A stretch of 64,000 nucleotides of DNA from Solen grandis (lineage: Eukaryota; Mollusca; Bivalvia; Adapedonta; Solenidae), in contig CM037781.1 in assembly GCA_021229015.1 (NCBI GenBank), positions 42,024,546-42,088,545 on the forward strand. The letters run 5' to 3'. Position 1 is the stretch's first letter, and each line of letters opens with the position of its first letter. The notes beneath the pieces are model-generated. The model made no database searches. It was not told where the DNA came from and saw nothing but the letters and a program-made list of their open reading frames with translations. The translations under genes and the position numbers were made by a program. Below are positions 21,960 through 33,300 of the stretch, piece by piece.

Positions 21960-23608
21960 CTAGAAATAGATTATTCAAATATACAATTACTTATTCTCGT
22001 ATTTTTTTCTTATATTCAAAGAGACTGCATTAAAGCAGCTCTTTCACAGATGGTGAATTTGATTTAACTCTATGTATGTATTACGTTTATCCATCCCCTT
22101 CTACTGATGCATGGTCACCCAATGCAACTATTCACTCTTCGCGCATGCACTAAGTTCATATGCTGAAACCCTGAAATGGTGAACACGCCCTGTTGCGGAA
22201 CGTGTCACGTGGTATTACAAACACATGCTTAGGGGATACCGTATTCTATATTTAACCGATTTCGCCGAAGTTGCGTTTACGAACATAGCGTTTTCTCTTG
22301 TAATGTGACCTACACTTGCCGAGTTTATTTGCTAGGAAACAAAGCCTTCACCAACATTAACGAGGGAGAGCAAAATTTAAAAAAAAATCTACCGATCATC
22401 TGTGAACGAACTGCTTTAAGGGGAAATACGAACAACAATACATTTTCCACATATTTATGAACATAAACATATTTAATTTAATTTAATTTAAACTTATTTA
22501 TTTTACGTCGATTGGGAAACAATTTCTTACAACTTATACTAATCCCTCTCGACGGTTCCTGGGTTGGACCAGTACTTTGCACCTGGGAAGGTCGTGAAGA
22601 ATTCTTGCCTCCAACGGGGTTCGAACCCACAACCTTCGAATCCGTAATCGGATACGTTACCACTGAACCACGGCGCACTCAAAAATATTTACAAAATGTA
22701 TATCGCTATATTTTGGTGGTAAGTATTTCGACTTGGCCTGTTGTTTAATTATATGATATGTATTACCAATATGTACAATTATATCATTATATCTAAATGT
22801 ATAAAATTATCATATTTTCCTCTGTGATACATATTAAGACCAATGAAAGTATATGTCCGAGCTCTGATTACATTTTCGCAATCGAAAAAAAAAATAACAA
22901 CACAAAAACAACGACAAAAAACAACAACAACAGCAAACAACAACAAAAGCAAAGACAGTATGGGTAAAGTTGTGTATCTTGCTCAATGTGTTAATTCTCT
23001 ATAGTATAACCATTATATCTTGAGATCTGCATAACTGAATAAACGTGCATTATTGTAGTTTAATAAATATGGAATGTTTTGCTAATTTTCATTCATTCAA
23101 ATTATTTCTTAAAAAAAAAATGTTACATCTAAAAATAGACATACTAGTAACAAAATTAATGTTGATAACAATTGGGCTCATTTAGTAGACAAAAACAAAA
23201 TACAAAAATTGTACACGCTAATGCGATATATAATTACTAACGAAGTATAAATACGTGTTCAATATTTTAAACTTTGAAATTTAGGAATACACATCCTTGC
23301 CACCCTCTTATGTTTTTGCAAGTGTCACGTTGTGTAATTTTACAGTACTTATTCAATGCAATGAAATATAAGGAGATATCCGATCGTCACCGTTGCCTGG
23401 TTCGAGCTGATAAGCTGCTACATTTATAAGCAATGTTAAACCCCGTTGTCCTTAATAGTACACAATACTTGTCATTTATTTGTCAGTTCAGCTAATATCA
23501 ATACATGTAAAGAAGTTATACTTACATATACTGCCGAAGGAACTTTGAGTTAGAAGCCTTGAATGTGTTACCAGACCTCACACCGAACTTTCCGGTTTTC
23601 AGCACCAT
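19388..23608 (-). CDS. Ariadne-like RBR E3 ubiquitin-protein ligase, complete 884-residue model
   Basis: Two coding exons, 23608-23526 (83 nt) and 21959-19388, join in phase to give 884 residues. RING1 (about residues 532-583: CAVC, CGHWLCDSCW), IBR (about 622-663: WCPNKNCG, CVCGEKVCMEC, PAPC) and RING2/Rcat (about 697-725: HCPNCKRFVKKKGGC, CGKNFCWGC) follow in canonical RBR order. The Cys in KKGGC (about residue 710) sits where RBR ligases form the ubiquitin thioester. RBRs take ubiquitin from an E2 on RING1 and pass it on via this Cys. The 500-residue N-terminal part is charged and acidic in places and matches no domain I know. The C-terminal part is helical and Lys-rich, in the position of an Ariadne domain. 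One intron (21960-23525) holds a SINE. Substrate unknown. Confidence 0.85.
22485..22680 (-). repeat. tRNA-derived SINE, family 2, copy 2 (best preserved)
   Basis: The reverse complement begins GAGTGCGCCGTGGTTCAGTG, an A box, then GTGGGTTCGAACCCC, a perfect B box, and ends with an AAATAAATAAGTTTAAATT-type tail. ATATTTA at 22469-22475 and 22685-22691 may be a short target duplication. Lies in the RBR ligase intron. Confidence 0.75.
23526..23608 (-). CDS. RBR ligase exon 1
   Basis: ATG at 23608-23606 begins MVLKTGKFGVRSG and reads 27 codons plus two bases to a perfect donor (AT/GTAAGTAT). The leftover AT joins the first G of exon 2 to restore a Met codon and keeps the frame. No other start is available in frame for the main exon, whose own open frame runs straight to its acceptor. 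Confidence 0.75.
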
Positions 23609-24620
23609 CTTGATGGTCTCGGCGAGGCCTTGAATTGATACTTTTACATAGGCTAATCGCTATATATTGTGAACACTTTCTGTTTGTTGTGCAATCGTCC
23701 TTGGCTATAGTTAGAATGTTCTATACGCTGATTGGTCAGAAATGAGCGCATCGACAAATGAGCGCACAGCTTACACCCTTGCTATTATTAGAATATTGGA
23801 AAACTCGCCAGAGCAAAGTACTGAAGGTACGATGCAGGTTAAAAGTATTAAAGCCTATCTGGAAAACGTACGTTGTCTTTCCAATGTGTGACCAGATTTG
23901 TACATTGATTGCGTTATTTGACAATAAAAAATAAATAAAATAAAATAAAATAAATAAAATTGTGATAGGAACATATATGTGTTAGTCTTTATTTCAATGT
24001 GTAGAATCGATACATATCTGTCGATTTATTATGACTCTAACTTTTGTTAATATGTCAATGGTTTAAGGTTTAAATTTGCTTCGAGATAATTCAATTCGTA
24101 TAGCGAGTGCATTAGCATGTCAACTGGAATGTTTCCTCACATGAACATATCGAGTGACCAGTTCGAGTTCGATCCTCCCTCACATGAATATATCGAGTGA
24201 CCGATTTTCTAGTTATTATTACGGATAACTAAACATTAAAATCGAATCTCACACATGCACGTTAGTAAAATTGGAATGTCAGGTTCGCGATCCATCTTAA
24301 GAGTAAACATAATTCGTATGCAAAGCTACGAAAGCAAATGCATTTATATGCTGATAAATACGGAAACAGGTGAGATAAACCTGCAGTAGTTACCACATTC
24401 GGGTATCCATCGTGAAGGTGGATAAGCTGCAGACGGTCTGATTGTAAGTACAATTTAATTACATGGCTTAATCAACGTTAATTGCTATTATATGTGGGTA
24501 TAGATAGACTACGTATTGTACATTAGAATAACATATGGGTTTAACATCCACGTATGCGCAATTATACAGTACTTATTCCATGCAATGGCATATGTGCAGA
24601 TATCCGATCGTCACCGATAA
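23609..24620. other. upstream flank of the RBR gene
   Basis: AT-rich. Two copies of CCTCACATGAAnATATCGAG (24134 and 24177) flank GTTCGAGTTCGATCC, a B-box-like motif, so a worn SINE head is likely near 24110-24200. No TATA box was singled out. Confidence 0.35.
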
Positions 24621-24621
24621 A

Positions 24622-24820
24622 GAGCAGGAGGTCGTGGGTCCGATCCATGACCGCGACATACCAAAGTCATAAAAAATGTTACTGGTATAGCTCCCTTGTT
24701 TGGCGCTCAGCAAATAAGGGTAGCTCAATGACGGGTTGGCCCAGTGTCAGGATCAAATGACTGGGTGTGGTATCATGCCACATGTCTACGGCGTGATACT
24801 GCAGACAGCACTATACGTAC
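24622..24820 (+). repeat. SINE, family 1, truncated
   Basis: Contains GAGGTCGTGGGTCCGATCC (B box), CGCGACATACCAAAGTCAT, GGTTGGCCCAGTGTCAGGAT and GGTATCATGCCACATGTCTA, as in the full element at 54691-54999 but on the opposite strand. The A box and tail are absent. Confidence 0.7.
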
Positions 24821-25442
24821 CGTATAACTTGTTTTTTTTTCCTGCAACAGCTTATTATTTGCGGAATTTTGCGGATGCTAGCAGACCGCAAATATTTTGC
24901 CTCCTAGTCGCCCGACAGTCGTACTAACAGTGCAGTCAACCCAATTTTAACACTACTAATGATTTTTCACACATGACGCGCTATGCTGTAATTTTAGCGA
25001 TACACCTGTGTTTGTGTATAAGCAAAGTGACACAATACATGTCCTGGCTAACTGAAACATGTTTGTATCAGTTTGTGACTCGCAATTGTAATGACGCATC
25101 TGAAAGGGTTTGCCATAAATTTGCACATGTTTACCTGTCTTTAAAGATCACATATAGACAAATTCCCAACGTCAAAAACTGCCCAAATATATGAACCGCT
25201 TCCTAGACCTTTTCTCAAGCCTATACATAATGACATGGACTGAAATCTGACCTCATTTCCGTTGATATCGAAAGGCGAGATAATTTGTTTAGCCAAAAAA
25301 ACAACAAAAACAACAAAAAAAACAAAAAAACAACACCGGAAATATGACACTAGAAAAAGCGCTATTCCATTTAGTTTTGTATAAGTTATAAAACGAAATC
25401 AGAGACGCTCTACATGATCATGGGCACTAACGGCAAAGGTTA

Positions 25443-25690
25443 AACTAGGAAAATGAAACATATTTGGGTGGTTTACCGCTTTCAAGACCACCCTGTGCGT
25501 AATGTTGCCGACCGCCTAGGATCTGGACGTCCGTGCACGACGACAGGAAAAGGAGACACAATTATGGAATTGTCTGGGGAAAATATCCGTAAAATTCCAC
25601 TGGAGCGTTTCAGTTCATACTTTAACAAGTGGATCTGTAGGTGGGAGATGGGTGTATCGTGCAAAGGAAACTATTTAAAAAAAACCATAC
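25443..25690 (+). pseudogene. possible Tc1/mariner transposase scrap
   Basis: The frame beginning MKHIWVVYRFQ contains VADRLGSGRPCTTTGKGDT, resembling the linker SGRPRxTTxxxD of Tc1-like transposases between the two DNA-binding helices. Nothing else of a transposase is readable. Could be chance. Confidence 0.35.
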
Positions 25691-26598
25691 AATTTTAGAT
25701 GTCAGATAGTCTTTACAGATGTCATTTCATTTAACGAGTTAGTTGTCCCGCTCAAGGTTACCTGACATTGCCATAGTGACTGTGGAATTTGCATAAGTGC
25801 AATCTATATATATATATTATTTTTGCTCTCGGATTAAGATAAACATATATCAAAGCATCACTTCACGAGATTCCTTTTTTAATAATCATTATAATGAACA
25901 AGTTTTGGCAGTTTTCCGGATACTTTTCGAACACCCTCGTACTTACAATGTATTAATAATACATACCATAGAATGCATGTTTATTACGATATATATATAT
26001 ACACACCTATATTTATTTAACGAAGAAACCGGTTATCGGCATAATAGTTTTTTGTTATTGTTGTCGCATGGCTATTGAATATATTTACAACGTATAAGTA
26101 GAAATGTATATTATTATATAGTTCCACACAATACAATCATCAAATACTGGTTTAATAAACACTTTCGTTGCCTAAAACAAAACTGGGATGTTTATTAAAA
26201 CCGACGGCACCAATGATGTGTTAAAACTCATTTATCCGGTTTATACTAGGCACGCCCGGTAATCAGGTAATTCACTAGTGCTTAATCTGCAAACGAAACA
26301 ATATTTAAAAGCAAACAAGCCGTTCCTTTTCTGTCGAACTTGTCGAAAAAATAAACATCTCAAATCTGTCTGAGACAGCGTTCGATGGGTCGGACGTTTT
26401 CGATGTATCGACTGCTACTGCTTGTTGAATTAGCGGAAAGGTGACAAACAAGCGAAAATGAAACTTATACGAGAAAAACTGAAGTAATCAGCGAACTGCA
26501 AATGATATTTCAATTTTGATAAAATTGACTGACTCTAATTATTATATATAAACATTAAGCTAATATGTGGATAAACGCATAAAAAACACCTTTGTCGA
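25691..26598. other. no gene recognised
   Basis: AT-rich with short (TA)n tracts at about 25805 and 25990. Nothing supported. Confidence 0.4.
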
Positions 26599-26599
26599 A

Positions 26600-26600
26600 T

Positions 26601-26631
<31 letters not shown>

Positions 26632-26634
26632 GGG
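26600..26634 (+). repeat. T11-G24 homopolymer run
   Basis: Eleven T followed by 24 G, then CGTACGCCGCTTCCGCCCCC. Second long poly-G run of the window; possible G-quadruplex and assembly uncertainty. Confidence 0.85.
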
Positions 26635-26721
26635 CGTACGCCGCTTCCGCCCCCTCTAAATTCTCCCTTGCGCAGAGAAAAAAACCCACAATTATACAGT
26701 ATCTATCTCATAGACAAAAAT

Positions 26722-26780
26722 TCCAAAAATGACTGAAATACTGTTGGGGAGGCATTAAACCCAATCAAACAAACAAGTAT
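26722..26780 (+). repeat. SINE 3' tail fragment
   Basis: TGACTGAAATACTGTTGGGG, then CATTAAACCCAATCAAACAAAC, the tail of family 1 SINEs. Confidence 0.5.
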
Positions 26781-27225
26781 TAACCAATACCTGCCTTGTT
26801 TCTCTATGTATTGTACATGAGATTTTTAACAAGTGTTATATTATGTGTGACGTAACTTGTCATTTATTTTCTTGCTGTGTCGATATTTTATATGGCGGAT
26901 CATGTGTGTTACTGTTTGAGGCGAAAGGTTGTCATGAATTTATGTTTTTTCATGTATATAAGGTCGTTTAAAATGGTTACATCAAACGCTTCGTTTTATG
27001 ACAATAAAAACCAAATTGTCTGTTCAAAGTGTGTATTTATACCCATGTAGAACTTTCTATTTAGGGATGCACATGGACAGAACTCTCTCACACGCTTACA
27101 ATCGCGCGCGGGGGATGTTCAAAGAAATGAGACTGTCGGCAGGATAAGCTGTAATTTTAATTCCCTTTAAAGGCATATGTGCACAATGCAAAGAAGGAAC
27201 ATGAAAACGAGCCATGCTAATTTTC

Positions 27226-27790
27226 TAAAACTTTGCATGATTATAGAGTATTACATTAGAAACTAATTTATAGGGAAAAACTTGGGGGTCAACGTTCTAC
27301 TTTTTGAGATATCTGCCCCTGAATGTGAGTAGTTTGCTCTTTTATGTCATTTTCAAGGACAGATAACTCAAAATCAAGCCTATCGATACCTTATTCTATT
27401 TCTCATTATTGTTTGTTGTTTCATTTCCAGTCATAATGCATAGTTTAAAACAATTCTGTTTTATAGATTTTTCACTTTGCTACAGCAAATAAACAAGCTG
27501 CGTTTTTCTTGAAAAAAAAATCTATATATTCGCGTATGCGGCTATAGTATAAAATCTGATGCATAGAATTTCTAAAAGTTTTACACAGTGACAGTGAATA
27601 CAGTACCAAACATCGAGTTGAAATTAAATTAAGTGTTGCTAGCACATAATATTGAGTTATCTGCCCTTGAAAATGACTGAAAAGAGCAAAAATATCACTT
27701 TCAGGAGCAAATAACTCAAAAAGTAGAATGGTGACTTCCAATGTTTTCCCTTTAATCTGCTTCTAGTGTCTATATAGACAACAACTGCAT
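27226..27790. repeat. foldback repeat, family FB1, copy 2
   Basis: CATTTTCAAGGACAGATAAC at 27348 is inverted at 27654-27675. An outer pair (ATATCTGCCCCTGAA near 27309 and the degraded TTTCAGGAGCAAATAACTC near 27700) also matches. CATGATTATAGAG near the left end is shared with copy 1 at 3174-3480. Confidence 0.65.
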
Positions 27791-28434
27791 TGTGCAAGTA
27801 TGCCTTTAAGCGGTTTTAACTCGATAGAGGCAAAGACCGTATAACGCCAAAAACCCCACACGTTTTCCTGCAACTGTGAACTCGCTCTTTATTTTTCACT
27901 CATTAATTGCATACCTAAGAAAGTCATGACCTTGCTTCAGTATTTGTGAACCTGTACTGAGCGCGGAGTGATACAGTGCAGTGAAAACGGATGCGGTAGA
28001 TATGTATCTCACTAATGCCTGCTTTAGACTTACCGCTTCGAAAGACTGCTTCCCGCAAGTCTAAAACAGGAAAGAAAGTAATATTGGAACAGTCTGGTTG
28101 TGCCTATGAATACTCAGGCAAGCCGTCTCAGCATGAATATAAATTCGTACAAAGGCAATTATGAGCTGTAATTAAGCTCGAAGTATGTATGTTTCTATGA
28201 AAAAAATTATAGAAATTATGCGTCAAATATACACCAGGTACCATAACTGTTATTCAACAATGAATGCCTATACAAACCAACACTTATTCTCTCTTAATAT
28301 GATCTGCGTGATGAAAAATTAATGGCTAAATAGCAAAAATAATCCCCCCCGATCCCCAGCAGTTGATAGTACATGTAAATCTAGTTCATGTAAGAATGCT
28401 CTTGAAATGGAGTTTTCTTCATGATGATTGTTTT

Positions 28435-28690
28435 CTCGTGTTTGTTGTGCCGCCGACAATATTTCAGTGATTTTGAGACTCTACTTAAGACAGATATAGT
28501 ACTGTCACACTGCGGTGTCTCACCCTTCCTGATATCGAGCAAACCAGTCCTGGAACTACCCCGTGTATATGATGAGCGCCAAGCAGCGGGCTACCTGTAC
28601 CATTTTAACGACTTTGGTATGTTGAAGTTGAGGATTGGACCCACGACTCCCCGCTTCCGAGGCGGACACTAAAACCACTTGGTCACTAGG
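28435..28690 (-). repeat. SINE, family 1
   Basis: Shares GTGCCGCCGACAATATTTCA, AAACCAGTCCTGGAACTACC and GAGCGCCAAGCAGCGGGCTA, then a tRNA-like head with a diverged B box (AGGATTGGACCCACGACTCC) and A-box region. Accounts for the 83-codon open frame here. Confidence 0.7.
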
Positions 28691-28717
28691 CAAGGCCCTT
28701 TTCTATTGAAATTGCCT

Positions 28718-28763
28718 CGTGATACGACGACGACGACGACGACAACAACAACAACAACAACAA
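28718..28763 (+). repeat. (GAC)n(AAC)n microsatellite
   Basis: Six to seven CGA/GAC triplets pass into seven to eight AAC triplets. Confidence 0.85.
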
Positions 28764-30218
28764 AATTTCCTTAAGTAATTTGATTTGAAATTACTACGAA
28801 TAAAATTAATGTGAAATTCAAAAGTAGAAAGACCCATTCCATTTAGTAAGTGGACAGAGTAGCAGTTGTTGTTGCTTTGGAGTTTCCAGTACTTCAGTCA
28901 ATGATCGAAGTCCACCTAACAGGCCATTTCAACAGGGGATCAGCACTACCCGCTATAATTCGCTGATTTTAACTGGCCAATCAGTGACTGGAGAAAATCT
29001 CCAACGTATGTTTATTTCCTTTAAACAATGCGTGAAATTTTACACAAGAATGTAGATTAGGTGCTCGGGAAGTGCTCGTTGATTTACGTCTCATTTCAGA
29101 GTGAAATGGTTTATGGCTGGTGAATGTCTACATCCCTTACAGTTTGTCCAACTTAATCGTCCAATGAAATGCTTGCATTTCGTCTAAAATTTGAAAAATA
29201 TAATGCATAAAATGACCCGTGCAGTCTTGCTATGAAAAAGATATGAATGTATGCTGCCTACGTGATCTTAGAGCTACATCGGCGGAGCTTGTCGCGATGG
29301 CGGATGATTACGTCAGGATTTTTGTATGAAGCCTTACCAAATGTACCCACTGATACTGACTCTGAACCATCACGTGTACCGTCAATCAAACGCGAGTTGA
29401 TTCCATAATGCGCGGTCATAGGCAAATATGTATGGTGTACGTGACAAACTGTAAAAATCTTATCGTTTATNNNNNNNNNNNNNNNNNNNNNNNNNNNNNN
29501 NNNNNNNNNNNNNNNNNNNNNNNNNNNNNNNNNNNNNNNNNNNNNNNNNNNNNNNNNNNNNNNNNNNNNNTCCGCCCTTGTGACTATATCGTGTAGTTGA
29601 AGGCAACTATGAACTAACCTATACATAACAGTATTGATATGAAATAGAAATATTAATCAATAATCTAGGGACTTGATTTGACATGTTTATCTACTGGTTC
29701 AAAGGGAAAACTCGCCATGTTCATTTCATGTGCATGTTTCATAATGGAGCACTGATTTATTCGTTTTTATACAAAGATTGCTACCTTCATGTAATTCCAC
29801 ACCGACGCGATACTTCCGCAAGCTATCACGCACTTTGTACACTCAACAAACATACGAACACACATAAATTCAATTTGATTCTTTATGGCATCCTTATAGA
29901 TTGTATAGAAACCCTCACATGGCCTATGGATAAGAGTTTTTGTTGAAATATGGTTCTTACCCTTATTTAATTACAAGATGCAAACGTATTAAGTATAATT
30001 TGCATGTGAGTGTAACCTTTAATCATGGCAAAATTGAAGAAAATATATCAATAATCGCCATTTGCATATTTCTTTTATTAAGTATCAGATAGATGCGGGA
30101 TTGTTTGTAACCTAGCCCGTTCGTTTCGATTTATAATTGTTCCATAATGCCCTTTGGCTACGTCACAGAAACACGACATACGTGTATATCTGCAGGTGCA
30201 CAAGACTACGTTAGAACC
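28764..30218. other. upstream flank of the peroxidase with a scaffold gap
   Basis: Positions 29471-29570 are 100 Ns, the conventional size for a gap of unknown length. Open frames crossing it are artefacts. No promoter element was singled out; the peroxidase transcription start is not evident. Confidence 0.6.
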
Positions 30219-30345
30219 ATGGGAGTAGCATGTCACCACATTATCTCCCTTGTTTTGCTGGCTGCTGGCGCTACTCTCCCAGCAGAATTGCCCGATCCAT
30301 GTGATGGTCAATTGAGTGTTACAGAGAAATTGTACTACGAAGAAG
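30219..30345 (+). CDS. peroxidase exon 1: start and signal peptide
   Basis: ATG at 30219 gives [20 protein letters not shown], a typical signal peptide with a cleavage site near residues 19-24. The frame is also open upstream to a Met at 30147, but that start would bury the signal peptide. Donor G/GTCAGT; ends in phase 1 after residue 42. Confidence 0.8.
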
Positions 30346-33300
30346 GTCAGTACTATAAACGCGTTTTTTGTCTATTTACTTACACCTTCTTCGCGAATCA
30401 GTTAATTATGAACATATGTTGGATTTGTCATAGGATCTTTTTGTCTTTACTTTTGTAGAAGCTTCTGTCCGTATGAGGAAAACAGTGGGTGGTGTAACAT
30501 TTGAATGTCAAGCTATTACTTTGAAGATTTTAACACATTGGGATAAAAAAATGAACGACGAATGACAATCACCAAAAATATTTTTCACTTCTATTTATCA
30601 TATCAATATACATGATTAAAAATATCAACAATTTCTATTTCAATTGATAAAATTTTACCCTTCAACATATATTTTTTTTAAATTCAAATCCAGTAGATAA
30701 TTTATATCAAGGGTTGGGACTCTTTTATTGAAGATTACTGAAATAAGATTTGTGCAAATTTATTTGTGCTTTTATTATTGTATTATTGTAACTATAGACC
30801 CTTATATAACCATAATATAATAGAATTGCGATATTTCGAAGAATGAGTAGGATATTGACTCCTCGGTTCGAGCGATGTTCGAACAAACGGGTTGACTATG
30901 ATTATACGAATGCTGTCCCAGTACATCGTAGAATTCATCCAGTATCATATGAAACGATGTCATATATCTGTGAAACTTTCTAATGTTGTTCAATCACATA
31001 TGCTAATGTAAATTAGATTTTTAATCATGTCTGTGTAAATGCATTGAGAATAAATACCACACGTCTGTGTGAATGTACGGCGCACGCCAATTTCCCGTTA
31101 TATTTCGCACAAATGTATATTTGTTTATCAGTATACTTAGTTATGAAAAATATTGATTTCACAGAAACGTCACGTCTGTCGATTGCGGTATAATAATGAT
31201 GTCATGTCATTAAATATCAATTACTTGACAGTTATGCTTCTTTTTAAATAAAAACCAAAATATACTGTTGGCTCGAAAAATGACGACGTCAGATAAAGAC
31301 ATGGCGCACAGGATTGCTATTGACCTAAATTATCAAACCAGAATAAACCACTTCCGATTTACTGGTACAGCCCTCGTATAATATGCTCGTTTATTCAGTT
31401 TCATGAAAAACATTCGGGGCTTATGTCGGTACGAAAAAAAACAACAACAAAAAAAAACCTCAAGCGTTGTATCTGACCAAGGCTCATCACACTGTCGCCA
31501 TTTTAGTACTTTACTGTGGTTTGATATCAGGAATATGAATTATCTGTTTTTAAGCAGCTCGCTCACAAAGATCGATAAGAAAAAAAAAGATGTTTCTCCT
31601 ACTCTCTGTTGGCAATACTAGTGAAGACTTTGTTTCCTGACAAATAAACCCTGTAATATTGCACGTGGGAATTAAACCATCTCCCCGCCCTCTGTTATAC
31701 AAGAAGCAGGTTCTGGTTGTACCATGTGACACAACATCGTGCCTTGAACTGGCCATTTTATTTTACAATCACGAAATCTTGCATTGGTTGACCATGTTTT
31801 TATAGATAGACAGAGAAGTTTCAAATCAAATTTTGAGCCAATGATCACTTGTGAACGAGCTGCTTATTCGTCTATTTTATCTGTGTTTCTCCTCCTCCTA
31901 CTCCTCCTCAACAACAACAACAAAACAACAACAACTGATACTTTCATAATTCTAAATTTGAATAAACCCAGTAGTTACACTGTTGCAGTATGACTACTTT
32001 TCAGTTCTACAGGAGTTCCAACCATGACATTTCAGGTATTAAACAAGATAAATACAAGATCAGTTCTTCCGATATGATGAAAGCAATGCATGGCGGAAAC
32101 GACAAATTAACAAAGAAATGCGACTATTTAAAATCAAAAATAAAGGATGAAAACCAGTAAGTTTATATAATTTATTTATATATAATGCTTTCTTATATTT
32201 ATTTCCAAGACCTTTTCAGACCTAAGTTACTGGTCAACTTTTCCCCTGACATCCGCAAAAAGAAAAATATGATCATACATAAGTTTTTTTTTCTCCCCTA
32301 TGTTTATTGTTTCTCCCAAATATCTTGTTTCATTGTGCCACCCCAAACTGTTTTCAGCTTGAATCTGAGTAAACTCAATGCAATATCAACATGAGCATTA
32401 TAGTTATCATATTATCCTGTCTCTGGACGACAGACTTGTTCAGTTTTTTCTTTGTTCTCCCCTATCTCGCTCATAATATAAGTATACGTTTTGCTTTGGA
32501 CATAAACAGTTTACACGTCTCAATAATATGAATACGCTTTATCACCACTGCCACCGGTGAGGATCGAGCTCGAAACCGTTTGATCCGAAGTCAGAGTAGA
32601 GTATCACAAAACCACTGCATGACTTTATTAAAGGTACATTTTGGGCCGCAGACCGTTAATACAACTGAGTTGAACTGAGTTGGATTGAGTTGATACGTAG
32701 ATTTTATTCTCCCGCCCTTATTCTCTCGCCTGTCTAGTTCGACCCGGTAGAGTTTGTTTGAAGCCATTTTAACAGTCTAAGAGTGTAAATTTCGAAACTT
32801 GCAAAGGTATTTTTCACTTGCCAAATATAAAGCAAAACTGGATGATGATGTGTGAACCACGTGGATGCCATTGCCTTATCAAATTTATTTAACCCTTTCT
32901 CTCATATAGACCCATTTTGACGCACTCAATAGGTACAACATAAAGCCTGATCTGCAGAAAGCCAAACACAATCCTTACCAAATTTAATTGTAAAATCCTC
33001 ATTACCAGACCACTGAGGAGCAGCGAACAGCATAAAACCTGTAACTCGCAGGCTGATCTGGTTTTATGCTGTTCGCATAGGTCTTTTCATGGTATCCTCT
33101 ATGAGGGAAAGGGTTAAGATGCTATCATATCTAGAAAATGCTTTATAAGTTAGTTGCAAAAGAATGTGTGCACTTAGGCTTAAGTTTGTCTCCTTCTTCC
33201 CAAATACGAAAAATGAATATTGTATGCCCAATATGATATACAATCATGTTATAATTTAGAAAAAGTATTGATATCTTAAACATCTATTTGCAGTCCACAT

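Noticed and set aside
29258..29626. Open frames crossing the N run
   Set aside because: They exist only because Ns were translated as X.
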